A DNA stretch of 60,000 nucleotides from assembly GCF_008831285.2 (NCBI RefSeq), contig NC_045147.1, forward strand, positions 24,144,981 to 24,204,980, read 5' to 3'. Both the position numbers and the translations under genes were made by a program. Source of the stretch: Nymphaea colorata (lineage: Eukaryota > Streptophyta > Magnoliopsida > Nymphaeales > Nymphaeaceae). The notes beneath the pieces are model-generated. The model saw nothing but the letters and a program-made list of their open reading frames with translations, did not search any database and was not told the origin of the DNA. Below, piece by piece: positions 37,294-50,444 of the stretch. Numbering within the stretch: the stretch's first letter is position 1; every line of letters starts with the position of its first letter.

Positions 37294-39018
37294 CTACTGT
37301 ATATGTGTCGACACAAGTATACAGTGTAATTATGTTCTCTAATTTGTCAATTCTAGTATAACTTTTTCTCTTTTTGCATTATGACTGCTTACGAGCAGTT
37401 TGGTCAATATCAGCCGCATACTGCAAATTGTATGTACAGTATATTCTCGTGCTAGTTTTCTGACTATGGAAGAATTTCAGAATTTTTCGTGCGTCACTAC
37501 TAAGTTCTGTTCCAATCATACGTGTGGTTGGTGAGAGGCCTGTTCGAGCACAAGCTGTTTGGTGAATTTTATCTGATGAATCTTTACGCTGTTGAATTTT
37601 GCATTGTTCTGAAGCTATTGCTTCGTTGCTGCTTCTTGGCTGGGTCAAACTCAGGTGGTGGGAAAGTCGAGACAAAAGTATACCTTTTTTCTTTTGAAAA
37701 TTGAATTAGTCGTCACAAAGTCGATAAAAGGGTCAGATGTCAGTTTAGAAGGGTCAACGTCTTGCTCTTATTCTAAAAAATATTCCTGTTGTTTTCTCAA
37801 CCTCCGGATTTGGGTGTACGGGTTTGTGCAAACTGTCAAACAGTCCTGTTTTTATTATCATCGCTTATATCAAGAACTGAGTGAAATGAAAATACTGCCA
37901 TTCTTTGCCGTTTAGGCAAATTGATAAATCTGTAACTCTGAGCCAGTAAAGAAAGCAATACTGTCAAGAGGATGATAGGTAAACTGAGGTTTCTTATTGG
38001 CTGTTTTTGTGAAACCTGTGCATACAAGAGTCAGGAACATCGCGTTCTTTTGATTTGAATTTCAGATATGAGGGTAGATAGCCAGTCTGGCGCTACAAAA
38101 TATTTGGCATAGGTTTCTGCAAGATAACGAATTTTGTATTGCAGGGGACAAGAATTTCCAAATTGAAAGACTTTTGCTTCTAGGTACTTTTATACCTTGT
38201 AAAATGTCCACTTAAAGACTGCATAATACTATTTACTTTGACGAGCATTTTCATTAAGGTAAATTAATTAAGTGTGCTTTTAAATGATATCCCCTCCCCT
38301 CTGTTTCCAATAAGAGAGAGAGAGAGAGAGAGAGCGAGCATGGGGACTTTAGGTTGACAGTACAGGCTAGGTACTGTAGTTGCCTCGTCACAAGTATGAC
38401 ATGTCTTGGTTATATGATGACTGGTTTGAAGAACTAACTTCTTATGTCCATGTAGTAAACAGTAAAGAAACCTACTCATTCCAATCCTCGAGAGAGACAC
38501 GTTGGGTGGCGTGACATGATTGATATAGCTTAATGGGAAGATGCGTTAGATGAAAAGTTGATTAGAAACCAATTGGTAGTATTACACGAATATTTTACCA
38601 ACCAGAGACTAAGGTTCTTAGACAATTTGATTGATACAAATTAAGATTTTTTTATTGAATTATTAGTTGAAATACACAATTCGCTGATCGTGCAAGGCTA
38701 AATGGATGAGACTATTTCGGACGTCTTTCTCAATGAAGTTATCCGAGTTCGATGGTAACTGTAGTAAACGTCGTATGGTCCTAGCAAGGCAGTCTGACCG
38801 TGGCTGTTTGCTGTTAACGATCATGAGCTATTTTTTCCTTTCCTTTTCTCCGTTGCCAACTTGCCCTGGACGCCACTTCCCACATGCAGGCTATGACAAT
38901 CTTACTCATCAACTAGCTGGTTTTATTTTTTCCCCCTCGAATTTTTCTCGGCAACTTTGTCGACGAGCGGATTATCATTTCTAGTAGACCGATTCCAATG
39001 ACACGCCACCATGGTAAC

Positions 39019-39062
<44 letters not shown>

Positions 39063-39339
39063 TGCATGCACACACACATACCACACATATAAGCACCGAG
39101 CCAGTCTTATTAATCACAGCCACATAGCCCGAAGTCTATTCTCTTTGATACAAGTAAAAATTTTGAATAAGATATCACACACGTCGTTGTTGATAATCTC
39201 TACCCAGTCTGAACTTGCCTTTTAGGTGGATTGGAAGCCAACTTTTACAAGATGAAAAGAATCACACTGATGCTACCGGTCATTATAGACAAGCGGGAAT
39301 GCAGTAAACAAATAGCATCTTCTTCCATTTCGAGTTCTT
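37294..39339. other. Convergent intergenic region between the acetyltransferase-like and ARG1-like genes
   Basis: The two genes point towards each other, so this holds both 3' ends. It contains an AG run (38312-38334) and a compound CT/CA run (39019-39062), and no gene that I recognise. Confidence 0.6.
39019..39062. repeat. Compound (CT)n(CA)n microsatellite
   Basis: The CT run passes straight into a CA run. It has the same structure as the one at 20498-20541. Confidence 0.85.
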
Positions 39340-42300
39340 CTAGTGATGATGTGCTCTACCCTGAAAAATAGTGGATTTTCTCAGATCATACCACCTTTTC
39401 TTGCCCGTTCTCTCTTTCCCATCCGAAGAAGGATCCTTCATTGCATTCACATCTTCTCCTCTAGAATCTCCATTTAGATGTTTGCCGCTGCTGCTAGTGG
39501 TCATTTTGACCACTCTGCCGGTGGAGAATGATGAGTGGATGCCATCTCGGTGCTTAAGCAGCTCATCAACCTACAGCAATCAAGGGCCAATCTTAACAGA
39601 TCCTTATATCAGAAAATGAGAACTGCAAGAAAGACAAGTCATTCAAATTCTTGGCATGATGACCCCCAAGGATCTGTCCACATGGTTCCAAGGATCTTGT
39701 CATGGCGCCTTGTTGGGGTCAACACAAGGCGCCATGACAAGATGGGTACAGAAGGAAAAAAAATGGTTGGGTTCTGCTCATGAGTCGGTGTGGTTTGCAA
39801 AGTATGAAAATAGAGAAACGCTACTGATGTCAGTGTTGGGCCATGTCCATCAGCAAAAAATAATTCAAGCCCATATGATTGTCTACACTAAAGAATTCTG
39901 ATGCACGAGGTTGCAAAGTAGCATTTCATGGCAGGAAAATTACAAGATTCAGTAAAATGAAATTACATTTTTCTTCTCCTCTGCATATCGCTTCATCACC
40001 TCCTGATAGTGTGCCAGGGCCTGTAGAAACAATCAACACGTTGGATATGCATGAGATAACATTTAGTACTGCTTCTTGCAGTTCACATGAAAAGGATCCT
40101 GCACCTTTTTGTACTCTTTCTCAAACTGATGCAGCTCGTCCCGCTTGACAAGGAGGTTAGCTTCTATTTCCTTGAGGTTCACACTTGCCTCCTCCAATGA
40201 TTGAGCACATACAGCCTCAATGGTGTAGCTTGCACTCTTGAAGAAGTTGTCACCTATAAAATGTGCAGCAATGGTGAGAGAAAAGTTTCAGATGAGAGTT
40301 GTAACAGAAATAGAGGGAGAAAACTTCGGTAAGAATGAGACGGATATGACCATATACAGCAAATACGTGATCTCCTCCCTTGAGTTCTGAAATTTCACAG
40401 GGATGAAGGCCATCGAGTTTCTTGAAGAATGCAGCTTCAGGGTCTTTGGCCACTGCTAGCTGTAACAAGAAAATTCAGATGATAAACTGCTAAGGATGAT
40501 TCAGGAAGTTTGTAAGAGAAACAAGAAAACGAGTATGGTAAGAGGAAAAGCGCATACCGCGTTTGTAGTTGAGTCCATCCGATAGACTTGGAAGCGGAGG
40601 AAATACATTCCTGCAGATGTCACTTTGCCAGTCTTTTCACTATCTTCCTGAATAAATAAGCATCCACTTACCAATTTGTTATATGGTTCTATTATCAATC
40701 AAATGAAAAAGATTCTTTGGCATGCACGTGTGTGAATGAAATTGGATATCCAAAGTTATGAATGAGATACACCATTAGAAACCAACTTCTCAATAACCAC
40801 ACAAAGTTCTCCTGCTAGTGAGAAGTGATCTCAACTTAGCAAGAAACAAGACTTATGCATATGGGATCAAGTAGATAATGAGACAAAAACTACACAAAGT
40901 GAGTTAAGAATATGCCCTTCAATTTCACGTGTGCTCAAATTTTTATCTAATTTGCATTGGTCTCATATATTTAAGTGAGGATATATCTAATTTGCATTGG
41001 TCTCATATATTTGCATTAGCTCTGTTTGTCTGTATGAGTTTTCATGATTACTTTGTTCACGCAGTGTCTGTTCAACTGTAACAACTAAGTTCTTCCACCA
41101 ATAAAATAATGCAGAGCAGAGAGGAACTTTCTGTGGAATGAAAAGCGCATTTCAAGTTCTGAAATCTGTACAAGAAAAGAATGGAGCAATCACCTGCAAA
41201 GCAAGTCCATATCCTCCACTGGCTTCCTTTTCAAAATAAAGGAGCTGCATATACACATGTATAAAATCAAATGTCAAACAAAATCTTCCAAGCAAACAAC
41301 TTGAGGAAATGATGCACGAATTCAAGTATATGACAAAGATCAAAATGAGCACAGCTCCATGTAATTGATCATGAGGAACAAAATGGTGAATGGTATCAAT
41401 AAATCTAAAAAGAAGGATGCATTACCTTGAATTTGCTTTGGGCATTTGATACAACTCGAACCACAATACCAGCCTTAGCCTGTTGGTCACTAACAGATAT
41501 GCGAAAGAAGTGTGCGTCTTGTTTTTCAACCTGAAAATGTTGAAAAAACATCAAATTGCGGGTTAATTATTCGAATATGCTTAATAATTAAGTTTTGTGC
41601 AGCTGTTGTTCTCACCTTGCCGCTGATGGGAGTTCCAAGGGGGAGTGGCTGAATGTTGACATTTCCACTGAGAGCCTCTTCCAGCACAGTTGTTGAAATT
41701 GTTGTCTTTATGGGAACACCAAGCTTGCTGTAAGACACTGAAGAAGTGATTACAGTAGAAAAATAATATAAATAAGACGGTGCTTGAGGAAGAATTTTTT
41801 TTTACCTGAACAAAGCTGCAAACACTGTGTTTACAGTTCCCAAATTTGACAAGTCAATCTCCATATCCATGCCATCAGCCTCTAATGCCTGTAGTTACCC
41901 AAAGGAAGAACAGACCCAGGGTTAGAAGCATCTCTAGCTATTGAATGATTGAGTTATCCAAGAGTCATGTCAAATTTGTAGTGGACCGAGTGTTAACTGA
42001 ATCAGTATATTTGGGAACCATGTTAATGACCAAGGACCACCGTGTTAGATCATTGTTCCTATCATATCGTCCAGCCATATCGGTCACTAATTTTGTATAT
42101 GTTTTGGCTTAAATTTACAGGTTGGTGTATAATTACACTTGACAGTTTATACACTGGCTTCCAAGGGCCATCTAATATTATGGAACCAGGACCACTAATG
42201 TTGGTAGGCTTTAACTAATTACACAAACCCATTATCATCACTTTATAAGATAGGTGAATATTCATCATAAGCTTCACATGTTAATTATCAACATTGCATG

Positions 42301-44563
42301 CCACAACATCAGTCTGTGATGTTAATCTTGTTACACAAGCTTAGGCATCTTCCTCCAACAGCAATACGGTTACGTTTCAAGCTTCATGTCATTGCTGCTT
42401 AAATTCATAAGGTGGTGATCAATTACACATCATTGTTTAAAAAGCAATTAAAGACAATGGAAAAAGGAGAGTTTTATGCATACCATGTTTTTAACAACTG
42501 CACAAAAAAAAGGTAGCCAGCTTTTTCTGACAAGGATCTAGGTCCTGTAGGTTGTTTCATCTAGTATATCACTAGAAGGCTTCATTCAACTCAGACGGAT
42601 CCTCCCTACCTTATTGTAGTATATTTCACGGCAATGCCTTCTAAGGAAGACAAACCTTTATTTGCGAAAGACAGTTGACCATTGGGGCACTACATGGAAG
42701 ATTTGGGCTATCAGTTGGCACAGTCTTATCTTAATTCAACATTAGTTGGTTATCATCAAGTTTTTAAATTGGTTGCCATCAAACTTTGAGAATGGTCAAT
42801 CTCAAGTGATTGTCTTGGTGCAAACTCCCATAGAAAACAAGGAAGATACTACCTTCAAATGCAGGGAATTGGAATCTAGCATCCTATCATAGAAGTGAAA
42901 AGTTGGTGACTCCTGCATCATTTCTAACTAACAAAGGATAAAGGAAACAGGATCACACAGCCACCATTAGACTATGGGAACTACTTTACAGAAGGTGAAT
43001 CGTGAGGAAGGACAAAATATATTGGAAAGAACACCCATGAAAAATTCAAATTCTTCTATATATTGGAATCAGATTGGCTGTAGCAAGTACTTCACTGTAA
43101 TGTTAACAATTAAACAAGCATACAAAACAGATTTCAGTAGTGATGCTCTAAACCAGTAAAAGTTATCAACTAGAGGTAAACAAACTTGTGAACTTTTAAC
43201 ATTTCTTGACCAATAATCTTCCTGAAAAAGAAACCAAGAATAATTTACCTCAAACCCAGAACTGTCATATATCCTCTTTTTCTCTGGATCTGATAAAATT
43301 CCGTAGGAATAAGCGACATCCTTAAAATGTTCTGCAGCTTCAGGATTGCCTGTATTCTTGTCAGGGTGATACCTACAGAAATGGTAACGAGATACGATAT
43401 AGAGAGCCAGACTTGTCACATGATGAGCAATCAAGATAGTTAAGCTTTTCTTTAAAGGTACAGTCCTTTGGTGAAATAGAAATCTAGAATAACAAAATTG
43501 GATAAATAATTACTCTAAAAAACAGCCCTATGCATATCCCAAACATGAGGAACTTTCGGAGTCAAAAATATCTTGTCAGTTTCATCCCTTCATCTTCCAG
43601 GACTAGCTTCTAGAAAGATCAAAGGTTTACGAAGAACTCATGTAATACGCCTCCACGAGGGAGCCTGACAAGTGAAATTATTTTCCTAATGGCGACTGTA
43701 GTTCCTGGAAATGAAAGTTCACTAGATAGAGAATAAACATGCTTATTCATGCAGGAATATGGAAACCCCACTAGAAGATAAAAATTCTTATACTTCATTC
43801 CAAAATGCTCGATTCCACAAAGGAAACGGCAGAAAAAGGAACTTGATTCATGTCAATCCAGTAGTTTAATGAATTGGTCGCGGCCATGTCTTCGAGGCTG
43901 CCAATGATTGTGCGAATAAAAATACTGCCTAGTTCCACTTGAAAATACAACATAAGTCAGCCGGCCTCTTTTTTAACCACAAACCATGATGTTGCGCAAC
44001 TATTCGACCCCTTGCAATTGGAGAGAACATATGGCAGGCTTTACTCTTCGCGAAAGCAAACAATCAAGTTTAGTTCGTCGGGACCCAAACGCCTGCACCT
44101 ACGAAGTCACGGCTAAGGTCGACGGCTTTATTATTCAGAAAAGCAGTTTAATTAATCTAAGATGGAGGAGAACGAAGAATACAACATTCTGTACTTTAGA
44201 AACAAAAAACTGGGAACCTCATTTCTTGAAAAGTAGAAGAAAAAAGTGGCCATGGCGCGGCATTAATAAGCGGAAAAATAACTGCAAAATTAAGACCATC
44301 AATCAGAGACCGCATCTCCGTGAAACCAAAACTACCGCAAACTGGACTAGTAATGCACCCGTCTTCATTCACAGAGAATTGTGCTCTAGGTAATAAAAGA
44401 GAGGTTGCTATATCAGACCATAGAGAAAAACTCACTTTAGCGCAAGTTTCCTGTAAGCAACCTTGATTTCCTGCTCAGACGCATCTCTGGAGACGCCGAG
44501 AACCTCGTAAGGGTCCTTTCTGACCGCCGGAGCCCGGGTGTTCTCCTTCTTCGAGTGCCCCAT
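39340..44563 (-). CDS. ARG1: ARG1-like J-domain protein (11 exons)
   Basis: Plant DnaJ-type co-chaperone of the ARG1/ARL family, a membrane- and cytoskeleton-associated protein needed for normal gravity response in Arabidopsis. Exons on the minus strand: 44563-44436, 43372-43249, 41888-41806, 41727-41616, 41530-41426, 41244-41194, 40647-40558, 40459-40351, 40253-40105, 40020-39967, 39570-39340. They join in phase to 411 residues, close to the 410 of Arabidopsis ARG1. The J domain is at residues 17-82 with the HPD motif at 45-47. Then come the family-specific middle ([20 protein letters not shown] and GGYGLALQ blocks) and a predicted coiled coil at about 280-345. A hydrophilic, basic C-terminus has KKRWYDL in place of the usual KRKWF-type end. 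There are no Gly/Phe-rich or zinc-finger regions, as expected for this J-protein class. Oddity: the donor after exon 8 (gtcata) is weak, though the frame demands it. The family is certain; whether it is ARG1 or an ARL paralogue is not. Confidence 0.93.
39694..39743. repeat. Perfect 20-bp inverted repeat with 10-base loop in the last ARG1 intron
   Basis: Arms 39694-39713 and 39724-39743 are exact reverse complements (left arm begins atcttgtcatgg). The spacer is tggggtcaac. It would form a strong hairpin in the unspliced ARG1 transcript. No flanking duplication shows how it arose. Confidence 0.85.
40944..41012. repeat. 29-bp direct repeat in ARG1 intron 6
   Basis: The unit beginning tatctaatttgcattgg and ending catatattt occurs at 40944-40972 and 40984-41012 with no difference. 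Confidence 0.85.
41889..43248 (-). other. Large intron 2 of the ARG1-like gene
   Basis: Intron of 1360 bp between the J-domain exon and the first exon of the family-specific region. No complete mobile element or extra exon is seen. Confidence 0.55.
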
Positions 44564-44599
44564 TGCAGGAACTCCGATTCCCAGATCAGAACAAGCCAA

Positions 44600-46840
44600 G
44601 ATCAAATCATAATTCAGGGTACCAACAAACGCAATTGCGACATTACATCCCAATAAGCCACCCCCATCCTTTCAAATACTCAAATTTGTCAAGATGGGTG
44701 GTGGCAAATTGGGTAAAGGGACTAGAGAAAAGAATTTACAGGAACCAAGCACAGAATCTATGTAGAGTTCCTCGAAGAAAGGAATGAATAAAGAGAAAAG
44801 TGAGATGGGAAAGAGGTGAAGGTAACAGAGAGGGAGAAAGACGGGAGGAGGGTCACAGGACTAGATTCAGAGTAGTTAAAAAGTTTGGAAAATGACAAGA
44901 ATTAAGAGAGGTGGGGGATGTGGGGCCAGGTTGTCTGAAGATGGGGCAGAACGGTAACAGCGCATCCGAGCTAAGGGCGCTGGTGGCCCTCCCTACTTAT
45001 GGCAAGGTCGTAGAGGAGGTCACCGGCACCACCATTTCTGCCCCCCTCCTTGCTTCGTTTTGACAGGTAACACACTGGCTGTGATTGGCATGGCGTACTT
45101 TACAACTGATTTATCTCAAATGCATGCGGTCATATAATTAACCGAACGTTCGGTTCGAGACGCCAATTGAGGAGTTAAAGATAAAAGGAAAAAACCCACC
45201 CCCACATACTTCTCAACCAGCTTCAGTCTACCGCAGGAATTTCGTTTCGTTGGATTTAGATGAACCCACTTGGTGGTTTATGTTTTCGCCGTTCTAGCTG
45301 AAGCCTGGGTCAGCCTAATTGGCGAAGGGATGCCCACGGATAGAACTCAAACCTATAATAATAGTTGTTACCATATTAGACTATTCGGATGTTGCTTAGT
45401 TTGGCAGTTAATCAAATCCCAATTCGAACATAAAAGATGCGAAATGATACGTGTATTATTACTTGTAATTGTCAATCAAAAAACTTATCTCAATCCGTTT
45501 GAAAAACTCTATGCCGTATCCACATCCCATTATTAACAATATGTGAAATTTGCAATTTAATCAAACTACTATAATTCATTTTTGAAGGTACGTAGGATTC
45601 AAAACAAGCCAGAAGTACAAGGATTTCCCTAAATAAAACATTAAAAGAATCAGCTTTGAATAGAATATGGGATTACATCCAAATCATCAATGCCCCTACA
45701 ATTGACCAATATCTAAATCTGGAGGTCATAATAAATGTACCGCCATGTTTGAGCAGTAGATGCCAAATCCCAAGTTGAGTCTTAGATTTAAGACTTCAAG
45801 TTGACAAAGTCAATATACACACTAAGAGTTGAAGCTACCACTTTAGCATAACCAGATCGGATTTCCAAAAATTAGTCATATTTTTTTTTTCCCGAAAGAA
45901 GAACAAATTATTTTACATTGTGATCCTTTCCTTTTCCGATTGGGAGAACTTGTTAGGATACAACATGCAGCATCTCGGGTTGCCGTCTCTGCGCTGTTGA
46001 TGGAACAAAACCGAAGCATGTGCGTTGGTAAGTGTTTTACGTTAAGACGGTCACCGGCGGTGTGACCTGACCTTCGGTGACCAACAGCATGGAGATGGAG
46101 ACCGTGCCCCAACGCAGACCCGTGATTTGAAAGAGTTCCATGAAGGATTGAGGCCTGGCGAGCGAGTACTGTTTCCCCGACTCTCTTTCCCACGGGAACC
46201 TCTGCTGCGGACAGGAATAATTTCGTGACCTGCATCCATCAAACAGCGTAGCACTGGTTGGCGTGGCCTTGAAAATGGAAAATGAGAAACAACAGGACGA
46301 AGAAAAAGATGAAGAATTTTCATCATAAAATTTATTGCAGGAGGAGGGCCCATCTCTCAAATTAAATTTCGAAGAAACTCGCTGCTTTCTTGATCACAGC
46401 TCTAGGGAAAGACAAGTCAATCTTAAAAGAAACGCTCATCTGCTTCCGCAAGCAAGTCGTAATCGTATTGCCGAGTCATGGTCTTCTCCTTAAAATTAAT
46501 GCGAGTCGTCTTTGGGAGTCATGTTCTTCATCTTAAAATTAATGACTCGATTTTGACGTTGTGGTGGGTCTCCCTTTCTCTCTCTGATACTAAATTCCTT
46601 TGAAAAGAAGAGGTTAACATAGAAATGAAAGTCAGACAGCTTTTTATAAACATTCATCCAGTTGCTCGCCTTTTCTGCAATTTGCTCAAATCGACTCAGA
46701 AGAATCTCTCGTGCCAAAGCAATATATTTGGCGCAGTTTTTCGATTTGCAAAAGGGTAGTACAGATCGAGATTTCCGCCAACCGACACATGATTGTGAAG
46801 ATTCTTGGATTCTGCAAAAGCACCACCACTGTTCACTGAC
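44600..46840. other. ARG1 upstream region and intergenic DNA
   Basis: The minus-strand promoter of the ARG1-like gene should lie at about 44600-45100. At 46037-46360 (minus) there is a moderately GC-rich pocket where all three frames are open for about 100 codons. One frame ends in the protein-like run LFQITGLRWGTVSISMLLVT, preceded by an AG acceptor-like site. I cannot assign it to a family, and it may be a decayed exon. Confidence 0.4.
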
Positions 46841-46844
46841 CATT

Positions 46845-46846
<2 letters not shown>

Positions 46847-46919
<73 letters not shown>
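46847..46919. repeat. (TA)n microsatellite, 73 bp
   Basis: Uninterrupted TA run of about 36 units. It also produces artificial Tyr-Ile open frames on both strands. Confidence 0.95.
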
Positions 46920-46921
<2 letters not shown>

Positions 46922-49900
46922 CAAAGATTAGATAAGTCATTGCATGTAGAGTCAGTGACATGGGTGTAGCAGGCTAACTGGCGGAAGGCACTGCGATTAG
47001 ATCATTTAAAGGATGAGGTTGATCTCAGATTCGGAGTAAAGATTAAGGACTGTTTACGAAAGAGGAAGTTATTCACCTGCAAAAAGGTTGCCATATATAA
47101 TTTCCTGCCACCAAATCCAACTTGCTTCTGAAATCCTTGTTCTCAGAAGAACCTTAAACTGTGAAAACGTTCAACCTTTGCTGCTTGCTTCCCTCAACTT
47201 TCCATTTCTTTGTTTTTACCCTTTACAAATTGGAATGATTCGTTGGAAAGGAACAAACCTTCAACACATCTCTCGTACTTGCTCCGCTTTGAATGATTAA
47301 AAAATATTTAGCAAGTGAAAGGGTTGGAAGCCTTTTCTTTATTATTATTATTATTTTTGGAAACCTTTTTGGAAGAAACTTTTTTTTTTCCACCCAAAAT
47401 CTACCAGGTACTTCCAAGGGCAATAATTGAGTCATCAATTGACAGAAACGTCGGGATTCTTGCTTTGATTGTCCAAATAATCAAGAAGCTGACTGACTGA
47501 TGGCTAGTTGCCCAAATTATAGACGTTTCGTTACTCGAAGAGCTCAGCGAAAAGATAGCAATAATAATGGAGGCAGGTAATATTATCATTCTAAGTTTTT
47601 TATTGTTTATTGAAGGAATTAATGTATTTCAACGACTAGTAGAGTGGACGCTGGACCGCTTCAATTGTTGGGATACGTTTTCGTTTTCGCCATAATTTCC
47701 GACTTGTGGGGAAGCTGTTTAGTTGCTTTAAATGGTTCTGATCCAAATAAATCCAGGTAGCAACCTTATAATGGATCCTGCATTTTGCTGGATCAGATTG
47801 CAGTTCCAGTTGGAATGTGCGTTTTGTTTGGATCCAAATGGATCATGATCTCTATGTACCTAAGTTCCTTAACTTCGGATCCAGAAAGCCACAAAAAAGA
47901 GGACGCGGTAGGTTAGATCTGGCAACCTTCTTCATCTAAAGAATGAATCGGTGTTGATATATTGGATCTCGGGTTGCATTTTTATATGCTTGACCAACAA
48001 CCAGACGTCATTATGATTGATCTCATGACGTGTTTGACCACCAAGTGCAGGCCTACCACTATGCGACTGGTGAATGCAGAGGGAGTTTTTTCTTAGATCT
48101 AGCACCGTTGAGCAACAGTGAAGGGAGTCCTCAAGCTTGATTGGATCGTGGATCAGATCCAGCCATTTGAGTCATGTCTGGGACTCAGGATCTCCAATCA
48201 GATGCCATTGCCTAAATCCGAATCCCATTAATTAGACAAAGATCAATGAGGGCAACCCGAACCTGACACATCAAAATGCATATCTAGGATCCGTATTTAG
48301 AATACCATCTAGGATGGAGCTGCACCATATCCAACATGCGACGATTGGTTTTAGTGATCAGTCTTCAGTAGTGACTGCGACAAGACGGTTTGCATCCATG
48401 GAACAGCCTACCCAATTAAGATTATCTATTGGAGCTAACCTATCCAATAAAGCAGGATAAGCAGAAAAATTGTAATTACCTCCAAACTAAAGGAATAGCA
48501 TGAAAGAGTTCGATCCCCACGAGAAGCACTCTGTGTACAGTCTAAAGCTACGTTTTTTGCAACCTGTAACTAAGAACATTCGCATAAGGGTTTGATCACT
48601 GCCCTCAGCAGCGTTCAAGTTTCGGTTTCTTTCGCATCCCAACATCTTCTACTTTTTCTGCCTAAGCAGATGCAGATGCATTAGTACTCATCCTAAAAAA
48701 GAGGGATATCTTGGATACAGCACTTGTTCCAATTTTGCTCGTGAAAACAGTATACTTGCTTTTGTAGCCAAGTACAGAAGAATCCGTGGAGGATTGCGAA
48801 CAAAGGACATTATTTGGAAAATGATTCGATTTCTTAGTCGGTTTAACAAGAATACAAATCCGCACCACTGAACAAATTTGTCAGTGTCAGTCTTCTTAAG
48901 TGTTCAGATCTTGCTGGAATATTCCAAGTATTTTGGTTAAGTTTGTTTCATTCTACTGTAGGTGAGCTCACTTGCTGCGTTAGCTGTTCATAAATGATTA
49001 ACCATCCAACCCCCCTGACATACATATACAGCGCCTCCGCACTATGGTTGTTCTGTTACTCTTATGTTGTCATCCTGCCAGTGACAGAGCTAGAAATTGA
49101 AGGCAGAGGGCAGAAATGTATGGATTTGTGGTTTAGAAAGGCAAAACCATCACCATATTATATCATGCTAAACGGGTTTCATCAATTTTGACTGTTCATT
49201 ATTTGAATTTAACAGTTAAGAAAAGTGGGTTTCATAAGATTTGGCTGTACACAGTTCGAACTTGACTTTCAATATATTTAGCTGATGTTTGCTGTAACGA
49301 CTTAGATTAAAGTGATGTCAACGGCCAGCCTTTTGTTTATTAATGCGTATAGCTCCTTTGATATAAAATTATTCGATACTATTAGTCTAGTAGTCTTGGG
49401 TCATTGACATGATCACCATCCCATTCACGTTCCCAGGCATATATCCTGGGACATGCCATCCTGCCTGATATCCAACGTTTTCCCCTTAGTAATAATTATT
49501 TTAGAGAAAAAGCTATAACCCAACTGCGTTCAACTCAAAAAATTAAAAAAAAAACATAAAAGTGCCCAGCAACCTAAGGACAAAAATTAATCGAAATTCG
49601 ATGACAATTTTTAATCCCAAGTATAATTAGACTTCTGAAAATGAAACTCTTTTTCTACATACCTGATCGCCTTTTGATCATTTAGCAGCCAAGAAGGAGA
49701 AAAGTTTAACCTCGACTTCTCACGAGCTTCTCGGGACTTCAAATTTTGTTGGTCTTTTCTTTTGTTGGTGCAGTCATATAAATTTAAAACATTAATCTTA
49801 ACAAAAAAGCGACTGACTTTTGCTTGAAGAAATCACATAATTAACGGTTTCTTTTTTGTAAAAGTATGTCACAGAATAGCAATTCAAACGGGTGTGCCGA

Positions 49901-50240
49901 CAAAAAGTTGAAGATTTTCTTGATGAAAATGCTAACATTCTCGGATATCTAGGGATACAAATCAATCGTACCATAATTTGATTTTGCCAACGAACTAGTA
50001 TATAAGGGTGGTAATCAGAACGTGATGAAAAAGGTGTGTGAAGGCTCTCAAGTTGAAATTTGTTGCCTAATTGTTACCTGAGTTTTTTGTTATAGGCTTG
50101 GTTGGTGAGGAATCACCCTTCTATTCAAAGAAGCTTATTTAAAGACTTTATATATATATATGTGTGTACTAGCGAAAAAAAAAATTCATCAACGTAATCA
50201 GCAAGTTGGGATTTTCCAAGCAAATTACCAACTTGATAGG
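46920..50240. other. Intergenic DNA, no gene recognised
   Basis: AT-rich, with no protein-like frame. The stretch 47730-48420 is rich in ggatcc/ggatct-type motifs like those inside the MITE of intron 6 and may be decayed MITE sequence. No borders can be set. Confidence 0.45.
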
Positions 50241-50243
50241 GAG

Positions 50244-50442
50244 TGTTAGTGAACTATCTGTGCTTAACGATTATGTAACTGTAAAATAGGATTTGTAACT
50301 AGCTCTCACTAGAATCATTTGTCTAGCTGTAACTTAACAGAATTCATCTGCTGTAAGTATACATGCATCGCTGCTCTATTGAAATGAATATACGCAAAAC
50401 TCTACCCTGCGTTTCTGCTCTGTTGTTCCTTTGTTTCTGACA
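50244..50442 (+). mobile_element. Copia-type LTR remnant
   Basis: A 199-bp block begins TGTTAGTGAAC and ends TTTCTGACA. It is preceded by acttgatagggag, like the polypurine tract before a Copia 3' LTR. The upstream DNA (about 50200-50240) still reads SKLGF, like the end of a Copia polyprotein (KLGxxD). Inside, a ttgaaatgaatata block and a ctgctctg block fit the R/U5 part of such LTRs. No matching 5' LTR or target duplication is seen, so it is a truncated element. Confidence 0.5.
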
Positions 50443-50444
50443 AA

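Noticed and set aside
43986-44393. 135-codon plus-strand open frame
   Set aside because: It lies in intron 1 of the ARG1-like gene on the opposite strand, has a basic random composition and no recognisable motif.
46496-46924. 142-codon minus-strand open frame
   Set aside because: Its first part is a translated TA microsatellite, and the rest has no family match or splice context that I can support.
48500-48525. tRNA T-loop-like gttcgatcccc
   Set aside because: No A-box or matching arms lie upstream at the right distance.
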